From contig JAFRUI010000014.1 in the NCBI GenBank assembly GCA_017438945.1, forward strand, positions 62,001-126,000: a stretch of DNA of 64,000 bases. Direction: 5' to 3'. This stretch comes from Bacteroidales bacterium. GTDB taxonomy: Bacteria; Bacteroidota; Bacteroidia; Bacteroidales; WCHB1-69. Numbering within the stretch: the first letter of the stretch is position 1; every line of letters starts with the position of its first letter. The notes under the pieces were generated by a model that saw nothing but the letters and a program-made list of their open reading frames with translations, was not told the origin of the DNA and ran no database searches. Position numbers and translations under genes: made by a program. Positions 1 through 10,128 of this stretch are shown here, one piece after another.

Positions 1-3000
1 AAACATTAGTTGAACCATGATGGTTTTTGCTCTGTTTTTGTCCACAATCATTCTGAAATACGGTAGTATTTTTTCTGGATCGTTGTACCAAAACCAATGC
101 ATTCTATTTGCATTCAAAAACAAATAGTCAGATATTGGCTTTGTGGAATATCTGAACATTATTTCATTATACAATATATCGTCACAACATTCCATTTGAA
201 GATAATGCATAGCCGCTAGTTGATGCTCAAGACTCAAATTTTCGGCAACTTTCATGAAAAAACCATACACTTTCGCCTTTCTCTGCGGCATTTTCCCGAT
301 TTTAGCCAACGAATGTATTGCATATCCCTGATAGGTGTTGATTCCGGTTGTCAACATATCATTGATTCCGGAATTGTTGTTAAATTCATCTTCGATACTT
401 GACTTATATTTTGACTTATATTCAGATAGTATTATTTTTTCCAAATAATCAATAATCTTGCTTATATATTCGCCATCTACTATAGCAACATTATCTATTA
501 CATCAAAAATCCTATAGCTATAGCCATCCTTAAACAAGTTTCCAATCCTCTTTAGGTTCTTCAAAAGGTAAGGCAGTAATTTGTCAATGGGATAGTGTGC
601 TGATGCCAATCCGTCAAGACCAGACAATTTATAGAGAATCGGGACCTTATCATCGTCAAACAAACTAAAAACAAACTCGTCAAAACGATCTGGTTGCTCG
701 CTGACACATTGCTTAAAAGCATCGGCATGTACTCTTTCATCAAAATGGCGGGACTTCCCTTGTGCGTGACATTGTACACCATAAAATGAATTTAACCAAC
801 CATTAAATGTAACCGTTTTATATTGTTTAATCGACATGAGGCCACCACAGACAAACACTGCGGTTGCATCATGATCAGGCTTAGTATTATCCCATTCATT
901 CCCAAACCTCCTATTTAATTCCAACAATCTGATCTTGTTCTGTTGGTTGCGGAGATGTTCCGGTATAGCCCAAATAAGTTTTCGTTGATTATAGCCCCAA
1001 AGAGGGTAATGCAAAGATGTGTTCTTCCTCTCCTTTTCAAGAAACGAATCCGACTCTGATTTGAAATCATAGATAAGTTTTTGTGTCATTGCTAAAAGGT
1101 CACTGTCAACTACAGATAACCATTTCCTCAGCATTTTCAAAAAATAGTATGTCACATCGCTAAAATATAAGATTTCATCTATTAACTTACTATTTTGAAG
1201 TATTGCGATTATCTCTTTTGAAAACAATATGGGATCCTCCCCAATAGCAGAAAAAGCAAATTCATAGCAGCTTTTTTCTTTTTGATTCAATAAAAGTTTA
1301 ATGTCCTCGCGGGCAGAATCAGGAGTACTCTTTACTCTCTTTTTTAATAACTCGTTAAACCATTTATATGGAGCATATTTAGAATGATCGTGTCTCATTA
1401 ATGGTGGAAACACGCTATCGGAAGCAACTATTTCTTTCAGTGTTGTAATCCGGTTTGCGTTTATGGCTTCTAATATCTTATCTCGCAATATGAAGTAGAA
1501 ATCGTTGTCATATTTTTCAATTAAAGATTCACAAATGTCTTCAATGAGTTTTTCGAAAACACTGTTTTCATCTATTTTAGGGTTAAGTAAAGCAGCAATC
1601 AAATCAGAAATGTTCTCAAGTACAAATATTGGATTACTCTGTAAAGCTGCTTTAAGAAAATCAGCTTTTTCATTATATGTAAGACATGAAAGCTTATACC
1701 ATTTTGTCACTACACTACTAGAAAAATCGGGCGTGACATACAATAACCGTTGAGCAACAGTATTTCTAGTGTTATCGTCTTTGATTCCATCTATTAATTT
1801 GAAGACATCTTCTGGGCGGACCTGAACGTGATTCCACAAATAGCTATGGATATTCATATAGACAATATCGCCCAATACCATTTCTTTAATGTCTTTAACA
1901 ATTAATGGGCTTATTACATCATACCATTCTCTACCCTTAGTTTGTTTTATAAAAGAATAAAACAACAATGGGTTTTGTAAAAACAATTCTTTTATGCATT
2001 TTTTCTCAAAAGGTAAAAGGTTTGTTCGGTTTGCCATTCCCCAAAGAAACATCAGTTGGATATGCACCCTTACTTTTTTAGAAAACAAAATGGTCTTGAC
2101 ATCTTCCTTATATTGTTTTATGTTTTTCGCTCTTTCGTAATCAAGCACCATATTTACAGTGGATCGCAAAAACAAACCTTGATGCTTTTTGTCTGCCACT
2201 ATTTTTTGAATGAATGACTGTTTTCCTTTTGTATGGTACCGCGCAAATACATAGTCATACATGCTTTGATGGAAAAAGGTCGCCTTGTTGCCTACTTGTT
2301 CAATAATACCTTTACTAATAAGATAGCTTGATTCTTTAAAACTCTCGGTATCAGATTCCCATTGCGGTGTAAGTGTTTCGTCATCGTATATTTTTTGCGC
2401 CAAACCATATAGAACTTTTTCAGCTGTTTCCTTATTGATTGAGGATTCTGAGAGGTTTATTGTTTGTCGCCATAATTCATCATATAAATCCGTTATTGAA
2501 AAATAGTTTGTTTTTTGATTATTTACATATACCTGACAGAAAAGGTTAAGGTGTTGAGGCGTCTGTAAAATTTCTATAGTTTTCTCATCCAATTCTTTAT
2601 ATAAGTCGTTTTTAAGTCTATTAAGAATTGTTACCACTTCCGACTTATTCAACACGCCCAATTCAATTCTCGGATTATCTCCCAATAAACGCAATTTTGG
2701 ATCAAATTCCAAATCAAAAGAACGGCAAGATACTATAATCCTCACGTTCTTAAGACAGTCTGCAGTAGCAAAGTGCTCAATCAAAGCTACTACATTCTCA
2801 AGTTTGGTCCTATCGTTGGTAATATATTGGGACAGAGCATCTATCTGATCTATAACAAGAACTGCTTTTTCTTCTTGTATCAAGCTTGAAAAAGTGTTTA
2901 TCAATGCCTCTAACTGTTCGTTACTTGTCATACTTGAAGGCATTTGAAGTCGGTCTGCTTTCAAGGCAAAACTTTTTATACCATCTGATGCCAATTTCTG

Positions 3001-3729
3001 AATCACCTGTTTTATGACAACACTTTTCCCCATACCAGCATTGCCTACAAGCAGTTTGACATTTGGCTCTTCTTTGTCTAAATCTCCTTTAATCCAGTTG
3101 AATAGTAAATCTATCTCTTTTCGCTCAACAAAAGAATTCTTCAAATGGTGGAAATTTATATTAATTAAACGAAAAGCAGCAATGTTTTCCGATATAATCT
3201 CCTCTGCATTTTTCTTTCTTTTTGACAATAAGGATACCTTATCATCAAAAATTTGTTTCCACCTCTCAATAACATCATTGACATTTTCCTGACTTAAAAC
3301 TTCATCGTCAGAAAAATGATATATATGAGAGGCGTTGTCCCCCTGTTTCCTAAAATCTTTTATATATTCGTCAGAAATGTATTTCCAATATATTCTATTT
3401 GCATCTGCATCAACAGAAAAGAATAGGCAAACCTCATTGCGCATACGGTCAGCATAAGCCACAAAATATGCAGGTATTTCAGCTTTATTCTTTCCTTCGT
3501 ATTTGGATTTATATGTTTTTGCTTGTACAATCAACTTACCTATCGGACGTTTGTCTTCGTCAATTAGCTCAATAAAACCATCTGTGTTTGGAGAATTATT
3601 ATGGCCTTCTATTCTATGCGCAACAGCTTGGGTGTCAAGAAGAAGGCTCCTGATGAACAATACTGATTTCTCGTCTAATATATCGTTAGGATCAGTGACT
3701 TGTCTCGGAGTAAAAATCATGTTGTCCAT
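1..3729 (-). CDS. STAND-type NTPase with N-terminal nuclease-like domain (3' end outside window)
   Basis: The frame is open from the ATG at 3729 to the window edge, giving 1243 codons without a stop. Residues 1-130 resemble the DUF4365 branch of PD-(D/E)xK nucleases, with Asp50 in TDGF and the Q69-A-K71 triplet. A P-loop NTPase follows, with Walker A GNAGMGKS at 229-236 and Walker B VLVID at 290-294 followed by QIDAL. The rest is long, helical and repeat-like, as in sensor halves of STAND proteins. Effector, NTPase and sensor in that order is the plan of Avs-type antiviral NTPases (established family knowledge), so an abortive-infection role is inferred. It starts 18 bp after the McrC-like gene on the same strand and is probably the last gene of the island operon. 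An inner Met at 3720 is an alternative start. The sensor half is incomplete, so the trigger cannot be guessed. Confidence 0.8.
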   Translation of the reverse strand, partial: MDNMIFTPRQVTDPNDILDEKSVLFIRSLLLDTQAVAHRIEGHNNSPNTDGFIELIDEDKRPIGKLIVQAKTYKSKYEGKNKAEIPAYFVAYADRMRNEVCLFFSVDADANRIYWKYISDEYIKDFRKQGDNASHIYHFSDDEVLSQENVNDVIERWKQIFDDKVSLLSKRKKNAEEIISENIAAFRLININFHHLKNSFVERKEIDLLFNWIKGDLDKEEPNVKLLVGNAGMGKSVVIKQVIQKLASDGIKSFALKADRLQMPSSMTSNEQLEALINTFSSLIQEEKAVLVIDQIDALSQYITNDRTKLENVVALIEHFATADCLKNVRIIVSCRSFDLEFDPKLRLLGDNPRIELGVLNKSEVVTILNRLKNDLYKELDEKTIEILQTPQHLNLFCQVYVNNQKTNYFSITDLYDELWRQTINLSESSINKETAEKVLYGLAQKIYDDETLTPQWESDTESFKESSYLISKGIIEQVGNKATFFHQSMYDYVFARYHTKGKQSFIQKIVADKKHQGLFLRSTVNMVLDYERAKNIKQYKEDVKTILFSKKVRVHIQLMFLWGMANRTNLLPFEKKCIKELFLQNPLLFYSFIKQTKGREWYDVISPLIVKDIKEMVLGDIVYMNIHSYLWNHVQVRPEDVFKLIDGIKDDNTRNTVAQRLLYVTPDFSSSVVTKWYKLSCLTYNEKADFLKAALQSNPIFVLENISDLIAALLNPKIDENSVFEKLIEDICESLIEKYDNDFYFILRDKILEAINANRITTLKEIVASDSVFPPLMRHDHSKYAPYKWFNELLKKRVKSTPDSAREDIKLLLNQKEKSCYEFAFSAIGEDPILFSKEIIAILQNSKLIDEILYFSDVTYYFLKMLRKWLSVVDSDLLAMTQKLIYDFKSESDSFLEKERKNTSLHYPLWGYNQRKLIWAIPEHLRNQQNKIRLLELNRRFGNEWDNTKPDHDATAVFVCGGLMSIKQYKTVTFNGWLNSFYGVQCHAQGKSRHFDERVHADAFKQCVSEQPDRFDEFVFSLFDDDKVPILYKLSGLDGLASAHYPIDKLLPYLLKNLKRIGNLFKDGYSYRIFDVIDNVAIVDGEYISKIIDYLEKIILSEYKSKYKSSIEDEFNNNSGINDMLTTGINTYQGYAIHSLAKIGKMPQRKAKVYGFFMKVAENLSLEHQLAAMHYLQMECCDDILYNEIMFRYSTKPISDYLFLNANRMHWFWYNDPEKILPYFRMIVDKNRAKTIMVQLMF

Positions 3730-3747
3730 AATTCCCAATATCAAAAC

Positions 3748-6102
3748 CTATAAACTATCTCTATAATCCAATAATTCTTTAGCTGTTGTGAACAGCGGCT
3801 CACCAGGAGTGTATGCTCCAAACTCTTCCAAATGTTTCTTTTGCAAATCCGTGAGAAGTTCTTTGATACGCAATTTTCCCACCGTCACTTCCTCATCGAA
3901 GCGGTAAAAGAAATAATTGCCTTTAGGTTCATAGGGATACCATGTATTTTTCATTCGTTCTTCGGGAACTTTGGGTGCAGTGTCTTTAACGTGGAACACG
4001 CGATATTCACCAGAGCTTTCAACGCCATCGGTGTAGAGAACAACGAACTGCACTTTTTTCTTCTCATAAAAGGAGGCAAAATGAGCACCTTCTCTTGGCT
4101 CTTCTCCCTTTACTTGCAATCTCACGTTGTACACCAGCGACCCTTTGTCATTGTTACCCAATATCCACTGTAGCTGTTCCTTTGACTTATAATAACCCAC
4201 AAGAACACCACGGTCGGGATAACGTTCCAGATAGTGCATGGTAAGCCATTGCGACATTACCATTGGCTGTTGTAATTCCTGCTCAATGTTAGCCTTCAGC
4301 ACCTCTTGCGGATCTTTGCCCATCAAGCATTCCTCAATGACAAAGTATTTTTCCAACTCATCATATTGTTTTTGCGTCTCTGCCAATTTTTTAGCAGGAC
4401 GTGCGTATGCGAAATAAATAGTCCTATCTTCGCCGTATGGCTGAAACACACGTCCATTCAATTCATAGAAATGCTGTTGCAGATATAATGCTCCGTCAAC
4501 GCCCAAACGCGCACGCATAGCGTAGATCTTGAATTCTTTCTGAATCACCTCGCGTATTTCGTTACGGAAGATGTCACGCACGTATCGTCTCCATGTAGCT
4601 TTTTCGTTTGATTTGTTACGAGCATAGAGATAAAGGATATAAAGGAAATTTACATCATATTGCGACAAAAAGAGAGTATCTCTGTCAAATAAACGATCGG
4701 GGAATTGATACGACACCTTCGTGCAGTGTTCCTCATGCTTGTCTTTATGCTTGATGATGTTCTCTTGAGCATTATAGCGACGGTCTTCGTAAACGAAAGC
4801 GCTTATAAAGAAGTTAGGGATTACATCGTATCCTTCTGTTAAAGAAGCGTCTTGTAATCGTATATCTCTGAATCGTTTACGGTCTTCATCACGTAGCTTT
4901 CTATCCGCTTCATCATACGCTGTGTCATCGGCCAAAAACAAGTTGATGTTCCATTGGATCACATTCCTTGCGTATGTGTACTGCTTATAAATGGATTCTG
5001 ATGTCAACGAATGTCCACTTTTATAATATTTTGAGTCGCCAATGTAATACACCTCACGATCCGTCTGCGAATTGGCGGAAGTAAGGGCCAAGTCTGTGTA
5101 CATGTGATCCACCCGTTTCCCATCGGTCTGGTCGGCGAGTCCCTTCGGAATGTCGCTGTGCGGTGTTCCTATCAGATCATCAATCATCGCCTCAAACACC
5201 ACGTTGAAACTCTTAGCCAGAATATATTCCTGTGCGTGCGTGTTGATAGCTATGCGGTATGAGTTCTCAAAGAAAGCATAGCATAGATCCCACAATTGAA
5301 GAGCTTTGTCGGAGAAGTACTTGTACTTTATCTGCATCAGCCTCATCTTCCCCATACCGTGCAAATACTGTTTGAATTGCTTGCCCTGAATCAAATCATA
5401 CTGTATGTTGATTGGCGTGTTGAACCCATATTCATGGTTCAGGTAGTTCAATATGCTGAAGAAGATGACAAACAGTTCTTCCTCATAATTCACTACCCTT
5501 TTTTTGTTCACGGGGTTCAGGTATATTGGGTTGTCATATTGTATAATGGCTTGTGTATGGCTGATGGTGCGCATCCAGTTGATCTTGTTGTTGCCCCTAT
5601 GAAGGTTTTTAATGGTGAACAGTACGAAGTCTCGATTGTCGCGATTGAAATCTATAAGCGAGAGGATAATGTCCAAATAGGTTTCAGCCTTATGGCGGCG
5701 TCCTTTACCAGCCTGTGGCAATTGTTTGTAAAGAATGATCCGATTGGAAGGGTTCGCCTTGTAGAACACGCTCAATGCGCGATAGACCCACACTGAAAAT
5801 TCGTAAATAAACTTGCGGTACTCCTTGCTCAACTGTTCTTGCCCCGTAGGGGTGAGTACCATTTCGGGAGAAACCTCTTTCTCGCCCTCTTCTGTTTTCA
5901 GCTTTACACCTACCAGCGACTCCTGTTCGGTCAATAATACTTTGGGAAGGATGAACACACAATCATGCAGGTGCGGATTATAGAAGTAACCCACATAATG
6001 CACGCTCACTCGCTTGTCCACATCCTGAAGCACGTAGATGTCCTTCAAGATTGTCTCCACGAGGCGACTGTCATATTGGTGCTCTTCAAACAGGATATAC
6101 AT
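3748..6102 (-). CDS. McrC-like / LlaJI R2-like restriction endonuclease subunit
   Basis: This 784-residue protein is the probable nuclease of a McrBC-type complex. A PD-(D/E)xK core is visible: Asp332 in KRVDHMYTDLAL and GDSKYYK with Asp356 and Lys358, followed by a helix with a conserved YKQYTYAR segment. The N-terminal 300 residues are probably a DNA-end or McrB-binding region, and the C-terminal 300 residues are not recognised. It is longer than E. coli McrC (about 350 residues), which suits the R2 subunit of LlaJI-like systems. Its start lies 3 bp after the McrB-like stop, so the two are translationally coupled. Together with two C5 methyltransferases in the same operon it should cut unmethylated target sites, whereas true McrBC cuts methylated DNA. 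This assignment is from domain logic and context. Confidence 0.82.
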   Translation of the reverse strand: MYILFEEHQYDSRLVETILKDIYVLQDVDKRVSVHYVGYFYNPHLHDCVFILPKVLLTEQESLVGVKLKTEEGEKEVSPEMVLTPTGQEQLSKEYRKFIYEFSVWVYRALSVFYKANPSNRIILYKQLPQAGKGRRHKAETYLDIILSLIDFNRDNRDFVLFTIKNLHRGNNKINWMRTISHTQAIIQYDNPIYLNPVNKKRVVNYEEELFVIFFSILNYLNHEYGFNTPINIQYDLIQGKQFKQYLHGMGKMRLMQIKYKYFSDKALQLWDLCYAFFENSYRIAINTHAQEYILAKSFNVVFEAMIDDLIGTPHSDIPKGLADQTDGKRVDHMYTDLALTSANSQTDREVYYIGDSKYYKSGHSLTSESIYKQYTYARNVIQWNINLFLADDTAYDEADRKLRDEDRKRFRDIRLQDASLTEGYDVIPNFFISAFVYEDRRYNAQENIIKHKDKHEEHCTKVSYQFPDRLFDRDTLFLSQYDVNFLYILYLYARNKSNEKATWRRYVRDIFRNEIREVIQKEFKIYAMRARLGVDGALYLQQHFYELNGRVFQPYGEDRTIYFAYARPAKKLAETQKQYDELEKYFVIEECLMGKDPQEVLKANIEQELQQPMVMSQWLTMHYLERYPDRGVLVGYYKSKEQLQWILGNNDKGSLVYNVRLQVKGEEPREGAHFASFYEKKKVQFVVLYTDGVESSGEYRVFHVKDTAPKVPEERMKNTWYPYEPKGNYFFYRFDEEVTVGKLRIKELLTDLQKKHLEEFGAYTPGEPLFTTAKELLDYRDSL

Positions 6103-6105
6103 TAG

Positions 6106-7746
6106 TTATGCTCTTCGTTCTTCTTTTTTCCAGTCCATCACGCTTTCAAGGAAGACTTTCAGGCGCACCTCGTTTACCTTTTCGCCCTCTTCATCGTAGA
6201 AGTCAGGGAAGGTGAGATCTTTCGTTACTTCCTTGCCGTCAATCATTTCTTTATATTGGAATAAAGAAGCATCCTCAAATCCGTAATCTTTGAACACGTC
6301 GTTCCAAAGGTAAAAGATGACCTTGCTAACGAAGGTTTCTGTGCTGATTTTCCCGTTGTCATCAGCCTTACAGAAGAAATAACCCAGTTGCTTGTCAGCA
6401 CTTGAAGTCATTGAGGCGATAATCTCGTTGATCTTTTGGATAAAAGTCCACCAATCGTATTCAGTATCGGAAAACTTGATCTTGTAATCCTTGTCGGGAT
6501 GATTTTTAATCTTGATGTATTTCCAGTCCCAACGGCGTTTGAATGCCGAATCAATCGGAAAGAGGCTTTGGTCGCTGGTGTTCATGGTGGCCCAGATGTA
6601 GAGGTTGGAGGGTAATATAAGCTCTTCGCCGCTTTTCACGGATCCTGGAATGTCAACGCGAGTACTACCAGAAAGCTGTTCTCCGATGAACGTGGCAAGG
6701 TCGTTGTCGGCTTTGATGGGGTATTCTGACACGCCATTTTTGCGGTCGAGAAGCTGAAACAAATCACCGAAAATCTGAGCGCAGTTGCCGCGGTTGATTT
6801 CTTCGATTACCAAGAAAACAGGCTCTTCGGTTTGCCATGCGCGAAGATATGCTTTTGTAAATGTTTGTGGAACGAAAGAATATGAGATAGAGGAAATGGT
6901 CGGTATTTCTTCTATTGCTGCCATTATTTTTGGCACTTCAGCTGTTACAGTAGAAGATGTTTCGATTTTATCAAATACCGATTCAGCTTCTTTTTCCGTC
7001 AACAAACGGAAAGAATTATAGTATTTTGTAATAAACCTATGCAACGGACGATTCTCCACTTTTGTTTTGAATTCTGGATACAGATCATGAAGTTTGTGAA
7101 GACTTAATGGGTTGGTCTCTTCTTTAGTGGGCTTATAGCATCCTACGAAAGTGGCGTAATCGCTATCAGGATGAAATGTTGTACGGAAAACATTTTCCTG
7201 GGGTTGTAGCTTGGTTACTTCGTTGACGGTGTGGGATTTACCTGTTCCAGGGGCACCATAGAAGATTTGTTGGAGGGATTGATTTGGGGCTTTCTGAATC
7301 AACTGTTTAGGACGAAAGCTATCGGCAACCCTTTCCAGTTCTTTAATAGCTGTTTTTAATGAGAATTCGTCTAAAACGATAGTCTTGTCAGGGTTAATGT
7401 CATTTAATCTTGGCTGATTACCCCAAATAATCACTTTACTTAAAGTGGAGAACAATGGTTTAGTTTGAACAGTTGAGTTTGCGTTAGCAACAGGATCGTT
7501 AAAAAAAACCGACCCTTTGTCTCTCCATGCTTTTTCTTCGTATTCTGTAATTGTATTAAACACATTTAAATTATCCAATATGTCTTTTAATGTTTGAAGA
7601 ATGCTGTCAAGACCTATCTGGAAATACTTGATTTCACCTCTCTTCCCAGAATTGCTAAACGTTATAAACCCACCACGCTTGCTTAATTCGGCATTAAAAC
7701 TACTATGCTGAGATAGTTCATCAAGAAATGAATATAAATCTTTCAT
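6106..7746 (-). CDS. McrB-like AAA+ NTPase (LlaJI R1-like)
   Basis: The 546-residue protein is the motor subunit of a McrBC-type restriction complex. Walker A GAPGTGKS is at 164-171, Walker B VFLVIEEINRG at 310-320, the McrB-family MNTSD signature at 388-392 (MNTxD reads out guanine in GTP-using members), and the arginine-finger segment AFKRRW at 401-406. The 150 N-terminal residues replace the DNA-binding domain of E. coli McrB and are not recognised. Its start is 5 bp after the methyltransferase 2 stop, and the McrC-like gene follows after 3 bp. In LlaJI-type systems R1 is McrB-like, recognises the target and translocates DNA until two complexes collide. GTP use is inferred from the MNTxD motif only. 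Confidence 0.88.
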   Translation of the reverse strand: MKDLYSFLDELSQHSSFNAELSKRGGFITFSNSGKRGEIKYFQIGLDSILQTLKDILDNLNVFNTITEYEEKAWRDKGSVFFNDPVANANSTVQTKPLFSTLSKVIIWGNQPRLNDINPDKTIVLDEFSLKTAIKELERVADSFRPKQLIQKAPNQSLQQIFYGAPGTGKSHTVNEVTKLQPQENVFRTTFHPDSDYATFVGCYKPTKEETNPLSLHKLHDLYPEFKTKVENRPLHRFITKYYNSFRLLTEKEAESVFDKIETSSTVTAEVPKIMAAIEEIPTISSISYSFVPQTFTKAYLRAWQTEEPVFLVIEEINRGNCAQIFGDLFQLLDRKNGVSEYPIKADNDLATFIGEQLSGSTRVDIPGSVKSGEELILPSNLYIWATMNTSDQSLFPIDSAFKRRWDWKYIKIKNHPDKDYKIKFSDTEYDWWTFIQKINEIIASMTSSADKQLGYFFCKADDNGKISTETFVSKVIFYLWNDVFKDYGFEDASLFQYKEMIDGKEVTKDLTFPDFYDEEGEKVNEVRLKVFLESVMDWKKEERRA

Positions 7747-7751
7747 GTTTA

Positions 7752-8867
7752 TTACATTAATTGTTTAACGATTTCTTCTGCGATTCTTTTGATAACAGGA
7801 ACAGCAACGCTATTTCCAAACTGATGGTAGGCTTCTTTTTTAGAAACAACTATTTTAAACTCAGGATTAGAATCATTGTTGTTTTGATTGTTTGCACATT
7901 CTGGGCGTTCCCAACCATTTCCAATAATACGATATCCTTGCAATCTACCCGCTTCAACAGGTGTTAATGTCCTTGGATTTGATCCTTTTTCTGATTGGTC
8001 AATCAGGATTTCACTACCGTCTTTCCAATAGCGAGCAGAAATGGTACTAGTATAAACACTATCACCATTGAACAAAGAATAGCCGAAACCTTTCCCATTC
8101 ATTTTGTTTCTTTCCTTTCTATTTTTGTGTCCTTCCCACATTTTATCACTAATAGTAAAACTAGGATCGATTGTATTTGATGGTTCAAAAACATCAGATA
8201 CTTTTGTGGGAAGTGTTCCTTCTTTCAATTTTTCTTTTTCATAGATTGTTGATCCATCTGGTGATATTCCGTATGGGAATTTGAAAGAATCCACTTTGAC
8301 CAAATCTTTATACCAAGCGATAATGAAAAGACGTTCTCTGTTTTGAGGAACACCAAAATATTTCGCGTTCAACACCTCGTATGAATAACCATATCCTAGC
8401 TCGTCCAAAGTAGCAAGGATTACTTTCAAAGTGTTCCCTTTGTCATGGTTTTTAAGTCCGCGAACATTTTCTAAAAAAAGGACTCTCGGGGGATGTCCTG
8501 CTTGAATTTTCTCTTTAACAATGTTGGCAATGTTGAAAAACAATGTCCCTCTAGTATCCTCAAACCCTTTTTTCAAACCTGCAACAGAAAATGGTTGACA
8601 GGGAAAACCACCACAACAGATATCAAAATTTGGGATCTTTTTCGGGTCAGCATCGTTAATGTCCTCATTAAAGTATAAGTATTCTCCTCTTTTGTTCTTT
8701 TTGAACAATATCGGTTCCACATCTTTATAGTTAGCCTCGTATGAAAGTCTTGCGTTTTTGTCCCATTCGCTGGCAAAGACGCATTTGGCCCCAATGCTGT
8801 GCAATGCCGTATGGAAGCCGCCGATGCCGGCGAAAAGGTCAATGAATGTGTATTTCTTTTTTGCCAT
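7752..8867 (-). CDS. DNA (cytosine-5-)-methyltransferase 2 of the LlaJI-like system
   Basis: All key C5-methyltransferase motifs are present over 371 residues: motif I FIDLFAGIGG, motif IV GGFPCQPFS with the catalytic Cys, motif VI LENVRG, motif VIII PQNRERL, motif IX EAGRLQGY and motif X FGNSVAVP. The enzyme should be active and methylate cytosine C5 in one strand of the restriction target. The ATG at 8867 is chosen over an upstream TTG because it directly precedes the conserved start. It lies 13 bp after the protease gene and 5 bp before the McrB-like gene. With the other methyltransferase at 12263 it forms a pair, as expected for an asymmetric target where each strand needs its own enzyme. 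Confidence 0.95.
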   Translation of the reverse strand: MAKKKYTFIDLFAGIGGFHTALHSIGAKCVFASEWDKNARLSYEANYKDVEPILFKKNKRGEYLYFNEDINDADPKKIPNFDICCGGFPCQPFSVAGLKKGFEDTRGTLFFNIANIVKEKIQAGHPPRVLFLENVRGLKNHDKGNTLKVILATLDELGYGYSYEVLNAKYFGVPQNRERLFIIAWYKDLVKVDSFKFPYGISPDGSTIYEKEKLKEGTLPTKVSDVFEPSNTIDPSFTISDKMWEGHKNRKERNKMNGKGFGYSLFNGDSVYTSTISARYWKDGSEILIDQSEKGSNPRTLTPVEAGRLQGYRIIGNGWERPECANNQNNNDSNPEFKIVVSKKEAYHQFGNSVAVPVIKRIAEEIVKQLM

Positions 8868-8880
8868 AACCAAATCTCAA

Positions 8881-9522
8881 TTATGCAACTAACAAATCAT
8901 TAATGGTTAATGCCCCATTGCCTTTAAGAACAATCCCATCTCTGTTTTCTTGAAATCTTGATCGCTGAAAAGGTTCAAGTTCATCGTTAAAAATGGCATC
9001 TTCATAAGATGTTCTCAAATCTTCTACCGCATTGCTGATGGATTTTCCACTAAGGAAAGATGTAACAAAGGACATGGCAATATTGCAAGTAACATCATCT
9101 ATTCCATACGGGCAATGTGCATAACCTGTATAACCAACGAAAACTTTGCCATTGTTTGTAATGACAGCATCTGCCAAATCATTGCCGTTAAAACACGAAA
9201 AGGTATAGATGACCGCATTCGTGAACACGTAATAGTTTTCTGTTGTCGTTACCACATCCGCTCCATCCATCATAAAAGAGTCCTTTTTCCCATGTCCAAA
9301 CCAAAAACATATAAAATGATCGTTATTGACAAGAGCCATTTTTTCAGAGAGTGTCTGTTTTGTAATAGAATCAGATAAATATGTGTTAGAAGACATTTCT
9401 ATTTCATGAGATGAAGCAAACTGCTCCAACAATTGTTCCGTGGAGTTTTTCAGCATCACAAAAAGGTCTGCAATATCGCAAGATGCTGAGTTGTCTGCAA
9501 GAATTACAGAGTTCAAGTTCAT
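8881..9522 (-). CDS. Caspase/CHAT-like cysteine protease, predicted effector of the kinase-regulator-protease module
   Basis: This 213-residue protein has no signal peptide or membrane segment. It shows the caspase-fold (clan CD, C14/CHAT) pattern: a beta strand FICFWFGHG ending in His77, then about 30 residues later the strand AVIYTFSCFNG with Cys110. The spacing and the hydrophobic strands before each residue fit the catalytic dyad of CHAT and caspase-like proteases. No separate substrate-recruiting domain is visible. Its ATG overlaps the response-regulator stop as ATGA, so its synthesis is coupled to that gene. In known bacterial systems such proteases act as cell-killing or toxin-activating effectors. 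Here the natural reading is that the upstream kinase and regulator control it. Substrate and activation route are unknown, and the family call is from motif inspection only. Confidence 0.72.
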   Translation of the reverse strand: MNLNSVILADNSASCDIADLFVMLKNSTEQLLEQFASSHEIEMSSNTYLSDSITKQTLSEKMALVNNDHFICFWFGHGKKDSFMMDGADVVTTTENYYVFTNAVIYTFSCFNGNDLADAVITNNGKVFVGYTGYAHCPYGIDDVTCNIAMSFVTSFLSGKSISNAVEDLRTSYEDAIFNDELEPFQRSRFQENRDGIVLKGNGALTINDLLVA

Positions 9523-10124
9523 TTCTCCCGCATATTATTTGTGAACAATTCTGTTGCAAGACGCAAGATACCCCTTGTGGTCTCTTTTCCAAACTCGTCT
9601 TGTTTGCGGATAGAGGCAAGGATGTCATTCAAAGTATAGATTTTGTCACCTGAACGCATATAAGGTTGGCTTCGTTTTTCAACATCTTGTTTCAAAATCC
9701 ATTTTTCCATCACAAAACGAATGTCGTTCTGGATTCTGTCGTAGGCTTTTCTGATAGTGTCAGTAAGCTCTTTTGTAGATGTATCTTTTGGAACGCAACT
9801 GAAAGCACAGCCTTTGAACATCTTATTGGTTTCTGTGGCATCAATGCTGGCCCCCGTAAACACAATGACTGGTACCAATGTAGAGATTTCATTAATATCG
9901 TTCAAAATTTTGTCTCCTTGCATCAAGCTGTTGTTAAATTTCCAGTCCAATAAAACAACAATATCTTTGTCAATGTTGTCTTTTATAAATGTCAGTCCGT
10001 CAGAAGGATTTTCAAAAAATTTAATATCATCCACGGCATCCTCAATGTCATCAAGGAAAGCATCGTTTTTCATCTTTTTATCATCGTCAATATAGACAAT
10101 GGTTACGCCCATCTTTTCTTCCAT
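9519..10124 (-). CDS. Stand-alone response-regulator receiver protein
   Basis: Residues 5-130 form a REC domain with all phosphorylation-site residues: acidic cluster Asp13-Asp15 (YIDDD), phospho-acceptor Asp60 in VVLLDWKF, Thr90 in PVIVFTGAS and Lys113 in CVPKD. The remaining 70 residues are predicted helical and carry no recognisable DNA-binding or enzymatic domain, so the output is probably protein-protein contact. The gene starts 4 bp after the GHKL kinase gene and overlaps the protease start by 4 bp. Its likely partners are the kinase-like domain upstream and the protease downstream. An inner start at Met5 (10112) is possible. REC identity is firm. The link to the protease rests on gene order. 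Confidence 0.88.
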   Translation of the reverse strand: MEEKMGVTIVYIDDDKKMKNDAFLDDIEDAVDDIKFFENPSDGLTFIKDNIDKDIVVLLDWKFNNSLMQGDKILNDINEISTLVPVIVFTGASIDATETNKMFKGCAFSCVPKDTSTKELTDTIRKAYDRIQNDIRFVMEKWILKQDVEKRSQPYMRSGDKIYTLNDILASIRKQDEFGKETTRGILRLATELFTNNMREK

Positions 10125-10128
10125 AGCT

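Noticed and set aside
561..782. Short frames in 1-3729 as separate genes
   Set aside because: They are shadows of the long open frame of the STAND protein, which I translated across this stretch without a stop or frameshift.
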